Of a stretch of DNA of 64,000 bases, positions 36,252 through 45,120 are shown in pieces. This DNA comes from Cephaloticoccus capnophilus (GTDB taxonomy: Bacteria > Verrucomicrobiota > Verrucomicrobiia > Opitutales > Opitutaceae). A program made the position numbers and the translations under genes. A model generated the notes under the pieces. That model worked only from the letters and a program-made list of their open reading frames with translations, searched no databases and was not told where the DNA came from. The stretch is taken from NCBI RefSeq assembly GCF_001580045.1, contig NZ_LSZP01000047.1, positions 1 to 64,000 of the forward strand, given 5' to 3'. How positions within the stretch are numbered: position 1 is the stretch's first letter; each line of letters opens with the position of its first letter.

Positions 36252-36612
36252 TTGGAGGGCCGGCGAGCCGACTACGGCGAAGAAGTGTTGCCCACGCTGG
36301 CGGCGCAGTTGGTGAAGGACTACGGCAGCAGCTTTGCGGTCAAGAACCTGCGCCGCATGGTGCAGTTCGCCAACACCTTTCCCCAGGAGCAGATTGTCGT
36401 ATCACTGTCACGACAATTGAGCTGGTCACATTTCCTGGCGCTGCTGCCGCTGAAAGACCCGCTCCAGCGGCAATACTACGTGCAGATGGCGAGCGCCGAA
36501 CGCTGGAGCGTGTGGACGCTGCGCGACACTTGGCAGGAAGGCGACTTGGAGGCGGCGATCATCCGCGAAATGGAGTCGTTCTTGCTGGAGCTGTGGTGTG
36601 GGTTTGAGCGCG
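36252..36612 (+). pseudogene. Truncated DUF1016/YhcG-type nuclease remnant
   Basis: The translation from about 36252 matches the N-terminal domain of DUF1016 (YhcG, PDDEXK superfamily) proteins: RADYGEEVLPTLAAQLVKDY, LRRMVQFANTFP, SWSHFLALLPLKDP and YVQMASAERWSVWTLRD. It then jumps to EGDLEAAIIREMESFLLEL, a segment that normally begins the C-terminal nuclease domain, so an internal part is missing. The frame then runs into the 3' end of mutY. The 5' end lacks a start in homologous sequence. A dead, multiply deleted gene. Confidence 0.75.
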
Positions 36613-36617
36613 CCAGC

Positions 36618-37742
36618 TTACTTCGCGAGGAGTTCGCCGACCCAGCGGCGGTGCGGGCCGGAGAGCGTCACCTTGTCCAGTTCGGCGAGGGGAAGCCATT
36701 CGTGATCTTCGGGCAGCGGGCCGTGCGGCGCATCAGCGGCGTAGATGTGCTCGGTGATTTGGTAGCGGGTGATGCTGCGTTTTTTCGTCAGTAACGGGGG
36801 GCCGACCAATGCCGGTGAGTCGGGCGGCAACTCCGGCAGTTCGTAGAGGTTGGCGAGGCGGCGGGACTTGGCGGTGCTGCGGTGCAGGAGGAGTTGGCCG
36901 TTTTTTATACACCAGGTGCGCCGGAGGGTGAGTTTCTCCATCAGTTTGGGCGCGAGCTTCGGGAAGTCTTCGGCGTCGTGCCCGAGTCGGACGCAGGCGC
37001 AGAGGCTGCGCACGGGGCAGGTGAGGCAAAGCGGTTTGCGGCGAAGGCAGAGGGTCGCGCCGAGCTCCATCATGGCTTGGTTGTGGTCGCCAGGGTGGGC
37101 AGGATTGAGGAGTGCGTCGGCGAGCGGGGTGTAGGCTTTGGCGGCACTGCTGCTGTCGCGGTAGGGTGTGGCGTCAGCAGTGAGGCGGGCGAGGATGCGC
37201 ACGACGTTGCCATCGACGACGGCGGCGCGTGCGCCAAAGCTGATGCTCGTAATGGCCGCCGCGGTGTAGGGGCCGATGCCGGGGAGCCTGAGCCAGTCTT
37301 CTCGTGTTTGCGGAGCTGCGGACTTTTTTATTGGCCACCGCGTCGCCGCCGCTGCGGCGTTTGGCACAGTGCTGTTGCCGTCGTTTTCTATCCCCATTTC
37401 CACCAGAACTCGCGCGAGTTTGTGGAGGTTTCGGGCGCGGGTGTAGTAGCCTAGGCCTTCCCAGAGTTTGAGGACTTGCGCTTCAGGGGCGCGTGCGAGT
37501 GCAGCGAAGTCGGGTAGCGCCTCCAGCCAGCGCGCGAAGTAGGGCAGCACGGTTTTTACCTGCGTTTGCTGGAGCATGAATTCGCTGACCACTGTTTTGT
37601 AGAGCGTGGGCGCGCTGCGCCAAGGGAGGGCGCGGGCGTGTCGCCGATACCAAGCGAGCAGGCCCGAGCGAAAGGCGTCGCTGCGATTGGTTAGGGCGGC
37701 TTGGTTGTCGGGGGAGGCGTTGTTCAACAGACGGTCGATCAA
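36618..37742 (-). CDS. mutY: A/G-specific adenine DNA glycosylase
   Basis: Removes adenine mispaired with 8-oxoguanine or G. The 374-residue protein has the HhH motif with LPGIGPYTAAAI, the catalytic Asp in VVDGNVVRIL, the VSEFMLQQTQVKTV helix, and a 4Fe-4S cluster C-X6-C-X2-C-X5-C (CLRRKPLCLTCPVRSLC). A NUDIX-like C-terminal domain recognises oxoG. An unusual 30-residue Ala-rich insert (about 118-147) precedes the HhH region. No ATG start is present; TTG at 37742 is the most upstream candidate. Confidence 0.93.
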   Translation of the reverse strand: MIDRLLNNASPDNQAALTNRSDAFRSGLLAWYRRHARALPWRSAPTLYKTVVSEFMLQQTQVKTVLPYFARWLEALPDFAALARAPEAQVLKLWEGLGYYTRARNLHKLARVLVEMGIENDGNSTVPNAAAAATRWPIKKSAAPQTREDWLRLPGIGPYTAAAITSISFGARAAVVDGNVVRILARLTADATPYRDSSSAAKAYTPLADALLNPAHPGDHNQAMMELGATLCLRRKPLCLTCPVRSLCACVRLGHDAEDFPKLAPKLMEKLTLRRTWCIKNGQLLLHRSTAKSRRLANLYELPELPPDSPALVGPPLLTKKRSITRYQITEHIYAADAPHGPLPEDHEWLPLAELDKVTLSGPHRRWVGELLAK

Positions 37743-37822
37743 AGGGCTAAGCGCGCGCGCAAGCCAGCGAGGAGTTTCGCTTTGTGCTTGGTTGGGAAGG
37801 GGAATCTGTGGCTAGTCGTGAT

Positions 37823-38866
37823 ATGGCCAAACGCGCGGTGAGCCGTGGAGCGAGCGACGCTCCAACTGCTCCAAAGACACTGACTTCCTACACAATCAAG
37901 CTCGATGCTGCCCAGCAGGCGAAGCTGCGTGCGCATTGCGAGGGGCGAGGCTGGGAGCGCGCCGAGGTGGCGTACACACACTTTGCGTTTAAGTCGGAGC
38001 AAGCGCGGCTAAACGTCGCCGCCTACACGAGCGGCAAGGTCGTCATTGCGGGCAAGGGCACAGAGGATTTCGTGAAAAACGTGATCGAGCCGGAAATCAC
38101 CGGCAGTGCCGAACTCGGCTACGAAGCGGAGCGGCACCCCGAGTGGTTTGAGCCGCACGCGGGGCTCGATGAGAGTGGCAAGGGCGATTTTTTCGGCCCG
38201 GTGATTGCGGCGACTGTCATCGCTGATCGTGCGGCGATTGAGGCGTGGCGTGAGGCGGGAGCACAAGACTCTAAGAAGATGACGGATGGCCGCATCGTCG
38301 CGCTCGATAAACTGATTCGCGCCACGCGCGGCGCAGTCGTGCGCACTTGTTTTTGCAAAACGATGGCGCGCTACAACACGCTGATGTCGCGCCCGCGTGC
38401 GAATCTCAACTCGCTGCTGGCCTGGCAACACGCGACTGCGCTCAGTGAGGCACTGGTAGCGAAACCGGTCGCTTGGGGGCTGCTCGACCAGTTCAGCGAG
38501 CAACCGCTCGTGCAACGCGAACTCAAGAAGACGCATGCCGCCACACTCCCCGCAGGGTTTGAGCTAAAAATGCGCACCAAGGCAGAGGAGGATCCTGTGG
38601 TCGCAGCGGCCTCGATTGTCGCGCGAGCGGAGTATGTCCGCCAAATGCACACCTTGTCCGAACGCTTTGGCGAGCCGCTGCAAAAAGGAGCGGGCCCGCT
38701 CGTCAAAAAACAGGCCGCCCACCTAATCGACAAACTGGGCGCCGCCGCGCTCGGCGATTTTGCGAAACTGCATTTCCGCACGGCTTACGAAGTCGTTTCC
38801 GCAGCCGGAAAACTCGACGAGCTCCCGCTGCGTCCGCCGCCGCCCAAAATGTCTCAATGGAGCTGA
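37823..38866 (+). CDS. rnhC: Ribonuclease HIII
   Basis: Degrades RNA in RNA-DNA hybrids; a type 2 RNase H of the HIII subgroup. The 347-residue protein starts with the TBP-like N-terminal domain of HIII (SYTIKLDAAQQAKL, RLNVAAYTSGKVVIAGKG) and continues with the catalytic domain: LDESGKGDFFGPVIAA, AQDSKKMTDG, and VAAASIVARAEYV. The ATG at 37823 gives a sensible start; codons upstream to 37784 do not. Immediately followed by an RNase HII gene. Confidence 0.9.
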   Translation: MAKRAVSRGASDAPTAPKTLTSYTIKLDAAQQAKLRAHCEGRGWERAEVAYTHFAFKSEQARLNVAAYTSGKVVIAGKGTEDFVKNVIEPEITGSAELGYEAERHPEWFEPHAGLDESGKGDFFGPVIAATVIADRAAIEAWREAGAQDSKKMTDGRIVALDKLIRATRGAVVRTCFCKTMARYNTLMSRPRANLNSLLAWQHATALSEALVAKPVAWGLLDQFSEQPLVQRELKKTHAATLPAGFELKMRTKAEEDPVVAAASIVARAEYVRQMHTLSERFGEPLQKGAGPLVKKQAAHLIDKLGAAALGDFAKLHFRTAYEVVSAAGKLDELPLRPPPPKMSQWS

Positions 38867-38947
38867 TCCGTTTTCGGCCTCCGCAAAAAAATGACCCGCG
38901 CCCAAGTGCGTTAACTTGACTGACGCCAAACGTGACCTCTCCCCAAA

Positions 38948-39784
38948 ATGGCTAAGCGGCGACAGCTCCGCAGTTTTGACCTCAAGCAGCTTTCGGGCGG
39001 GGCAGGCAGCGCGTCGTCGAGCACACGCGTATCGCTGTCAGCCTCGCGCTCGGGAGGCGCAGTCGAGTGGTTAATCGGTGTCGATGAGGCGGGTCGCGGT
39101 GCGCTGGCCGGGCCGGTGGTTGCGGCGGCGGTCCGCGTTGGCCGCGATTTTTTGGAAGGCCGCTGGGCACTCGCCAACGCCAGTCGCGTGAGCGACTCGA
39201 AGCAGCTCAGCCCGGCGGAGCGCGAGGCCCTGTGTTTCGACTTCGAGGTGTTGGCGGGGCAGGGGCAACTGCGACTGCACTGGGGCTTGGCCGATGTCGA
39301 TGAAATCGCGCAGTTCAACATCCTCGGCGCAACCAAGCTGGCAATGCGCCGCGCCCTCGAAGGGCTCTATCCGCCTTCAGCTTTTGCGCCCGAGCAGCCG
39401 CCGGAGCCCGATTTGTTTTCCGAGCCCGAAACCCTCGCCGCGTATCAGCCACCGGTCTCTGCCCGCATATTAATCGATGGGCTCGCGCTGCGACACTTCC
39501 CCTATCCGCACACTGGAGTCGTCAAAGGCGACGCGCGCTCGCTCTGCATCGCGATGGCCTCCATCATCGCTAAAGTGAAGCGCGACCGACTCATGACCGA
39601 GCTTGCCGCCGAGTTTCCCGGCTACGGCTTTGAGCAGCACAAGGGCTACGGCACCGGCCAACACCGCGAGGCCCTGCTTGCGCGTGGGCGCACCCCGCAG
39701 CATCGCGAAGTCTTCCTGCGCAAACTCTTCGCCAAACGGGCGGATCCGGCCCAAGTGGACTTCTGGGTTTCGCCAAATGGATGA
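38948..39784 (+). CDS. rnhB: Ribonuclease HII
   Basis: Cleaves at single ribonucleotides in duplex DNA and in RNA-DNA hybrids. The 278-residue chain is longer than usual (about 200-230) due to a Ser/Gly-rich N-terminal extension of 40 residues and an insert around residues 130-165 (PPSAFAPEQPPEPDLF). Core motifs: LIGVDEAGRGALAGPVVAAA, SDSKQLSPAERE, LIDGLALRHFPYPHTGVVKG and MASIIAKVKRDRLM. It sits 81 bp after rnhC. Confidence 0.93.
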   Translation: MAKRRQLRSFDLKQLSGGAGSASSSTRVSLSASRSGGAVEWLIGVDEAGRGALAGPVVAAAVRVGRDFLEGRWALANASRVSDSKQLSPAEREALCFDFEVLAGQGQLRLHWGLADVDEIAQFNILGATKLAMRRALEGLYPPSAFAPEQPPEPDLFSEPETLAAYQPPVSARILIDGLALRHFPYPHTGVVKGDARSLCIAMASIIAKVKRDRLMTELAAEFPGYGFEQHKGYGTGQHREALLARGRTPQHREVFLRKLFAKRADPAQVDFWVSPNG

Positions 39785-39820
39785 GCCACCTCCTACACTA
39801 GCCGCTACGCTCCGCCTAAA

Positions 39821-41113
39821 ATGCCCCCGATAAAGCACTCCTCTCTCGACCGCGTGTTGGGCCGCCTCGACATGCTCGACTCGGTGAACCTCACCAACCT
39901 CGTGCAGCGCTTGGCGCGCGAACGCGGACTCTTTGAGGACATTTTTAACACCCTTCAAGAAGGGGTGCTCGTTATCGCGCCGAGCGGCGAAATCGAGTAT
40001 GCCAATGCCGCTGCGCATCGGCTCCTCGGTCAGCCCGAAGACGCGCTCTTGGGTAAAGTGCTCTGGCGGCTCGTGCCCGGCCTCCAAGCCTCGCTCGGCG
40101 TAGAGCTAGGTGCGCAACGCGAAGTCGACGCCTCCGCGTCGAGCGCGCAAACCCGCGCGGGCAAAGGCTCCGGATTCACGCCTCCTGCCTCTTCCGCGGC
40201 GATGCCCGTGATGACTCGCGAGTTTGAGCTCAGCTACCCGGAGCTGCGCACCGTGCAGCTCTACCTCGTGCCCTTTACCGAATCAGCGGCAGGAGTCCCG
40301 CGCTCGACCGTCATCCTCACCGATATCACACGCACGAAACAGAGCACCGAAGAACGCATCGAAAACGAGCGCACTTCGTCGATTTTACTCCTCGCCGCAG
40401 GCGTCGCGCACGAGCTCGGCAACCCGCTCAACTCGCTCACAATCCACCTCCAACTCATTAATCGAAAGCTCCGGCGGCTTGGGCTAAACGAGGCCAACAC
40501 TGCGCACGCTCCACCGTCTCGGGACCTCGAGTCACTCGGCGAGTCGATTCGGATTTGTGAGGACGAGGTCAAGCGGCTCGACGGCATCATTACTCACTTT
40601 TTGGAGGCGATTCGCCCCAAGCCGCCCGATCTGCGCGAGACGAACCTAAGCGCACTTTTGGCCGAAGTTTTGAGCTTCCAACAACGCGAACTCGCCGACC
40701 GCGAGATTACCGTCGAGGCCGAGACCCGCGCCGACCTCGCACCCGTCATGGCCGACCAAAACCAAATCAAACAGGTCTTCTTCAACGTGATTAAAAACGC
40801 GGTCGAGGCCATGCAGCCCGGCGGCCGCCTCCTCATCCAAGCGCGCGAAGACGACGAAGCCGTTTACCTCGCCTTCGCTGACAGCGGCGCAGGGATAAAA
40901 CAGGAGGAGCTTACGCGACTCTTTCAGCCCTACCACACAACGAAGATCGGTGGGCACGGACTCGGGCTAATGGTCGTGCAACGAATCATGCGCGAGCACG
41001 GCGGCCAAATCGGCATCGAGAGTAAAGAGGGCATAGGCACCGTCGTGACCCTGCGCTTCCCCCGCAAAGATCGCCGCATCCGCATGCTCGAGGCAAGCCA
41101 CTCAAGTCAGTGA
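39821..41113 (+). CDS. PAS-domain sensor histidine kinase, NtrB-like
   Basis: A 430-residue soluble two-component kinase with no membrane helix. A PAS domain covers residues about 40-180 (FNTLQEGVLVIAPSGEIEYA), then the DHp helix with the phospho-accepting His in AAGVAHELGNPLNSL, and a catalytic ATPase domain with N box FFNVIKNAVEAM, G1 FADSGAGI and G2 GGHGLGLMVVQ. No response regulator is adjacent; the NtrC-type regulator at 47296 is a likely partner. It starts 37 bp after rnhB. Confidence 0.9.
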   Translation: MPPIKHSSLDRVLGRLDMLDSVNLTNLVQRLARERGLFEDIFNTLQEGVLVIAPSGEIEYANAAAHRLLGQPEDALLGKVLWRLVPGLQASLGVELGAQREVDASASSAQTRAGKGSGFTPPASSAAMPVMTREFELSYPELRTVQLYLVPFTESAAGVPRSTVILTDITRTKQSTEERIENERTSSILLLAAGVAHELGNPLNSLTIHLQLINRKLRRLGLNEANTAHAPPSRDLESLGESIRICEDEVKRLDGIITHFLEAIRPKPPDLRETNLSALLAEVLSFQQRELADREITVEAETRADLAPVMADQNQIKQVFFNVIKNAVEAMQPGGRLLIQAREDDEAVYLAFADSGAGIKQEELTRLFQPYHTTKIGGHGLGLMVVQRIMREHGGQIGIESKEGIGTVVTLRFPRKDRRIRMLEASHSSQ

Positions 41114-41505
41114 CCGCCCTCTCTAAGCTTCCACTGCGCGTGGTGCGCAGCCGTAGGTTGGCCTTTCTTTTTCCCACTCCGTGTGGGGCGGCAGGCTGTG
41201 CCTGCACCCATTTACCGAACGCTTGGCTGCCGTGCATTCGCACGGCAACCAAGCGTTCGGTAGAAAGGAACCCAAACTTCGGGAGTTTACTGGTGATTTC
41301 TCCCACCTCGCCCAAGCGGGTTATCACTCTACTTTCCCTTTTACTGCTCTCCCTGTCGCAACGCGACAGGGGGGAATGCTTTCAAATTTGGGATTTCGCT
41401 TTCGCGCGATAGCGCGTTGCGAAATCCCAAATTAAATGGAAGCGGTCACTGACCGCCGCCCCACGCGGAGTGGGGAAAAGCGTATTAGCCAGCGGTCGTT
41501 TAGCG
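41114..41505 (-). repeat. Family A palindromic element, copy A6
   Basis: Holds the hairpin 41214-41261 with arms ACCGAACGCTTGG.../...CCAAGCGTTCGGT (a covarying variant of A1), the reverse-oriented CCCGTTTGGGCG-type block (41285-41336), CCCTGTCGCaacGCGACAGGG and the AATTTGGGATTTCGC hairpin near 41385-41432. The last conserved segment GCGCTAGGCGACGGCGG (41503-41519) overlaps the stop codon of lipA. Fills the space between the convergent kinase and lipA genes. Confidence 0.85.
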
Positions 41506-42429
41506 CTAGGCGACGGCGGCTTCGGCGAGCGCGGTTTCGGCCAAGTGGTTGGTGGTGTTGAGGTGGGCTTTGCCGGTGTATTTTTCGGATTGTTCGTCGG
41601 CGTGGTAGCTGGAGCGCACCATTGCGCCGCTTTCGACGACGCCGATGCCTGCGCGTAGTCCAAACTCCTTCCAGTAGGCGAATTCGTCGGGGTGGGCCCA
41701 GCGTTCGACCTTTAGGTGTTGGGGCGTGGGTTGGAGGTATTGGCCGATGGTGAGGATGTCGGTGCCGTCTTCGACGATGTCGTAGATGGTTTTTTCGAGT
41801 TCTTCCTTGGTTTCGCCGAGTCCGAGCATGATGCCGGTCTTGGTCGTGAAGCCGCGCGACTTGGCGTGGCGGAGGACGGAGCGCGAGCGTTCGTAGCGGG
41901 CTTGCACACGGACGGGTTTTTGCAGCCGCTCTACGGTTTCGAGGTTGTGGTTAAAAATGTCGGGTCGTGCGTCGAGGACGGTATCGAGGTCGTGCAGGCG
42001 GCCTTTCCAGTCGGGCGTGAGCACTTCGATAGCGGTTTGGGGCATCCGGTAATGGATGGCGCGGATGGTGGCGGCCCAGACGCTCGCGCCGCCGTCTTTT
42101 AGCTCGTCGCGCGCGACGGAGGTGATGACGCAGTGGCGCAGGCCCATTTTGGCGACGGCGTCGGCGACGCGGGCGGGTTCGCCGAGGTCGTATTCGGTGG
42201 GGCGGCCTGTTTGTATTGCGCAAAAATTACACGAGCGCGTGCAGATGTTGCCCAAGATCATGACGGTGGCGGTGCCGCGCGACCAGCACTCGCCGAGGTT
42301 GGGGCACTGCGCGCTTTGGCAAACGGTGTGCAGCTTGTGCGTGTCGACGAGTTCGCGGACGGCTTGGTAGCCGGGGCCGGAGGGCAGTTTTGCGCGGAGC
42401 CAAGCAGGTTTACGCTGGGTGGTGGTCAT
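41506..42429 (-). CDS. lipA: Lipoyl synthase
   Basis: Radical SAM enzyme that inserts two sulfurs into protein-bound octanoyl groups to make lipoate. The 307-residue protein has the auxiliary cluster motif CQSAQCPNLGEC, the radical SAM CTRSCNFC motif, GLGETKEELEKT, and the late RSSYHADE segment (Ser ligand of the auxiliary cluster). The ATG at 42429 is standard; upstream codons to 42597 are in repeat DNA. The stop codon lies in sequence shared with family A element A1. lipB follows upstream on the same strand. Confidence 0.96.
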   Translation of the reverse strand: MTTTQRKPAWLRAKLPSGPGYQAVRELVDTHKLHTVCQSAQCPNLGECWSRGTATVMILGNICTRSCNFCAIQTGRPTEYDLGEPARVADAVAKMGLRHCVITSVARDELKDGGASVWAATIRAIHYRMPQTAIEVLTPDWKGRLHDLDTVLDARPDIFNHNLETVERLQKPVRVQARYERSRSVLRHAKSRGFTTKTGIMLGLGETKEELEKTIYDIVEDGTDILTIGQYLQPTPQHLKVERWAHPDEFAYWKEFGLRAGIGVVESGAMVRSSYHADEQSEKYTGKAHLNTTNHLAETALAEAAVA

Positions 42430-42503
42430 GAGTAAAACGGAGCGCAGAGTCGATGTCTGGTGGAGCGTTAATCGCAAAAGAAAAGTTTGCGCAGCACTTG
42501 GCC

Positions 42504-42590
42504 TAGGGTCTGTTCGCGTTTCAAACGCGAGGCATCTGGCTCGCGGCTCGGCGCTCACGTGTGCTGCGCACGCTCGCCGGCTTGGTAGGT
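42504..42590. repeat. Family A terminal fragment, copy A7, overlapping the lipB 3' end
   Basis: Begins with the terminus CTAGGGTCTGTTCGCGTTTC and continues CAAACGCGAGGCATCTGGCTC, which matches the inverted end of A3. The rest (to about 42590) has CGTGTGCTGCGCACG palindromic DNA. It encodes the stop codon and C-terminal tail of lipB. Confidence 0.65.
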
Positions 42591-43381
42591 GGCGCATTTT
42601 GGGAGTGCCAGAGTGCGCAAAACTCGCTGGCGAGGAGTCGCTTTACTTCGGCAGCGCTCGGGCAGGGCAGCCCCGCTGCGCTGAGCTCGGCGGAGAGCGA
42701 GGTGACGCTGCCTTGCGTGGGGGCGATGCCGCAGGGGACGATGCCACCGAAGTGTGCGAGGTCGGGCGCGAGGTTGAGCGCGAAGCCGTGGTAAGCGACC
42801 CAGCGTTTTACGGCGACGCCGATTGCCGCGACTTTGCGCTCGCCTATCCAGATGCCGGTGAGGCCGGGGCGGCGGCTGGCGGCGAGCCCGAGCGCGCCCA
42901 CGGTGTTGATTAGCACTTGCTCAAGAAAGCGCAGATAGGCGTGCAGGTCACGTCGCGTGTCGAGCGACACGATGGGGTAGCCGACGATTTGGCCGGGGCC
43001 GTGGTAAGTGATGTCGCCGCCGCGGCTGGTTTGCGCGAGAGTGATGCCGCGTGCTGTGCGCTCCGCCTCGCTCCAAAGCAGGTGCTGCTCTGCACCTGTG
43101 CGCCGGCCGAGTGTGAAGACGGGTTCGTGCTCGGTGAATACGAGCGTGTCGGCGATCTCGCCTGCGATGCGCTGGGCAACGAGTGCTTCTTGGCGCGCGA
43201 GGGCTTCAGCGTAGGTCGTCCGCCCCCAATCCGCCTCGCAGAGGCGGTTATCTTGCGCGTCGGCGCGGTCGCAGACCGAGCCGACGTTGCCCGCGCTACC
43301 GGCGTGTCGGGGCGCTTCGGTGGTTTCGCAGAAATCGTTTTCGCTATTCTGTGCGGATGCGGGGGCGGTTGGGGCGGTCAT
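42521..43381 (-). CDS. lipB: Lipoyl(octanoyl) transferase
   Basis: Transfers octanoate from acyl carrier protein to lipoyl domains, supplying the substrate of LipA. The 286-residue protein has a long N-terminal part (about 45 residues without homology) and a core with SRGGDITYHGPGQIVGYPI, the catalytic Lys in RKVAAIGVAVKRW and the catalytic Cys in GIVPCGI. The C-terminal 15-20 residues (RSTRERRAASQMPRV) are encoded by repeat A7, and the TGA stop lies in its terminal repeat. The ATG at 43381 is chosen. Divergent from lysS. Confidence 0.93.
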   Translation of the reverse strand: MTAPTAPASAQNSENDFCETTEAPRHAGSAGNVGSVCDRADAQDNRLCEADWGRTTYAEALARQEALVAQRIAGEIADTLVFTEHEPVFTLGRRTGAEQHLLWSEAERTARGITLAQTSRGGDITYHGPGQIVGYPIVSLDTRRDLHAYLRFLEQVLINTVGALGLAASRRPGLTGIWIGERKVAAIGVAVKRWVAYHGFALNLAPDLAHFGGIVPCGIAPTQGSVTSLSAELSAAGLPCPSAAEVKRLLASEFCALWHSQNAPPTKPASVRSTRERRAASQMPRV

Positions 43382-43485
43382 TGGGCTGCGAATGGTTTTA
43401 GGGAAAAAACCGCACTCGCGCTCGACTCGCAAGAGCGCCTTGCGTTGGCGCGGGTGGGGCGGCTTGCTCGTCGCTCATTTTCCCC

Positions 43486-44994
43486 ATGAGCGAAACCACG
43501 TTGGACACTTCAGATATTTCCCACGACCAGCATGCGGTGCGGCTGGCTAAGCTGCGCGAGCTTCAGGCGGCGGGCCGTGACCCGTTTCGCGCGAGCTTCA
43601 CGCCGACGCATTTTTCGGGCGAGGCACTGGCCGCCTACGCGGAGGGCGAGGCGGGCAGTGCATCGAGTGAGCCTGCTGCTGCGGAGCTGTCCGTGGCCGT
43701 TGCGGGGCGGCTCGTCGTCATTCGTGACATGGGCAAAAGCCAGTTCGTCAAGATTCTCGACCAGCAAGGGCAGATCCAGCTTTACGTGAAAAAGGACGCG
43801 GTGGGCGAGGAGGCCTATGCGGCGTTTAAGCGGCTCGACCTTGGCGACATCATCGGCGCGGCGGGCACGTTATTTAAGACCAAGACGGGCGAAGTCACCG
43901 TGCGCGTGGAGCGCTACACGCTGCTCGCCAAGGCGCTGCGCCCGCTGCCCGAAAAATGGCACGGGCTGGCCGATACTGAGCAAATCTACCGTCAGCGTTA
44001 CCTCGACCTCATCGTTAACGCGGACTCGCGCCGTCGGCTCGTGCAGCGTTCGCGCATCGTCTCGCACATCCGCCGTTTCCTCGAAGCGCGGCACTTTATC
44101 GAGGTGGAGACTCCTGTGCTCGAAAACACAGCGGGCGGGGCGGCGGCGCGGCCCTTTGTCACCCATCACAACGCGCTCGATACGGATTTTTATCTGCGCA
44201 TCGCCACGGAGTTGCGGCTCAAGCGCTTGCTCGTCGGCGGGCTTGATCGCGTTTTTGAGATTGGCCGGATTTTTCGCAACGAGGGCGTTTCGCGCCGCCA
44301 CAACCCCGAGTTTACCATGCTCGAAGTCTATCAAGCCTACAGCGACCGCGTGGGCATGATGGGGCTCATTAAAGCGCTGCTGACTTCGCTGTGTGTGGAG
44401 GTCTTGGGCACGCTGCAAATCCCGCACGCGGCGAGCGGGCAGGTAATCGACTTCGCGGGCGAGTGGCGCGAGGTTCGTTACAAGACGCTCATTTGCGAAA
44501 AGACGGGGGTGCCAGATTGGTTTGCGCTGCCAAAAGCGGAGAAAGTCGCCCGCGCGACTGCACTTGGCTGCAAAATCGACCCGGCTTGGGAAGACTACGA
44601 GGTGACTAACGAAATCTTCTCCAAGCTGATCGAGCCCACGCTTATCCAGCCGACCTTTGTCACGCACCTGCCCAAGGAGCTTTGCCCGCTTGCCAAGCTC
44701 GACAGCGAAGACTCGAGCACAATTGACGTCTTCGAGCTCACCATCGGCGGGATGGAGGTCGCGCCCGCCTACAACGAGCAAAACGACCCGCATGTGCAGC
44801 GCGCGATGTTTGAGGCGCAGGCCGGAGGCGAGACGCAAAACATCGATCACGACTTCCTGCTCGCACTCGAACACGGGATGCCGCCAGCGGGCGGCATGGG
44901 CGTAGGTATCGACCGGCTATGTATTTTGCTAACGGGTGCCGAGAGCATCCGCGACGTCATCCTATTCCCCGCAATGAAACCCCAAGGGGCGTGA
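43486..44994 (+). CDS. lysS: Lysyl-tRNA synthetase, class II
   Basis: Charges tRNA-Lys. The 502-residue enzyme has the N-terminal OB-fold (VAGRLVVIRDMGKSQFVKIL) and the class II core: motif 1 around RRLVQRSRIVSHIRRFL, motif 2 FRNEGVSRRHNPEFTMLEVY, and motif 3 GGMGVGIDRLCILLTG. Length and motifs are normal. Followed by a small GC-rich hairpin. Confidence 0.97.
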   Translation: MSETTLDTSDISHDQHAVRLAKLRELQAAGRDPFRASFTPTHFSGEALAAYAEGEAGSASSEPAAAELSVAVAGRLVVIRDMGKSQFVKILDQQGQIQLYVKKDAVGEEAYAAFKRLDLGDIIGAAGTLFKTKTGEVTVRVERYTLLAKALRPLPEKWHGLADTEQIYRQRYLDLIVNADSRRRLVQRSRIVSHIRRFLEARHFIEVETPVLENTAGGAAARPFVTHHNALDTDFYLRIATELRLKRLLVGGLDRVFEIGRIFRNEGVSRRHNPEFTMLEVYQAYSDRVGMMGLIKALLTSLCVEVLGTLQIPHAASGQVIDFAGEWREVRYKTLICEKTGVPDWFALPKAEKVARATALGCKIDPAWEDYEVTNEIFSKLIEPTLIQPTFVTHLPKELCPLAKLDSEDSSTIDVFELTIGGMEVAPAYNEQNDPHVQRAMFEAQAGGETQNIDHDFLLALEHGMPPAGGMGVGIDRLCILLTGAESIRDVILFPAMKPQGA

Positions 44995-45009
44995 GGTGTA
45001 AATGAGCGA

Positions 45010-45029
45010 GCCGCCCTTCACTGGGCGGC
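45010..45029 (+). terminator. Possible terminator hairpin after lysS
   Basis: Perfect 7-bp GC-rich stem GCCGCCC / GGGCGGC with a six-base loop 16 bp after the lysS stop. Only a short T-run (CATTTTAG) follows seven bases later, so strength is doubtful. Confidence 0.5.
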
Positions 45030-45120
45030 CCGCATTTTAGGCGACTTGGGTGAGGAGCCTCCGCTATTTCATGAAGGCTCATCCTTATATGTGGAGGCGG
45101 TGATGCCTGCCACTTGGGCC

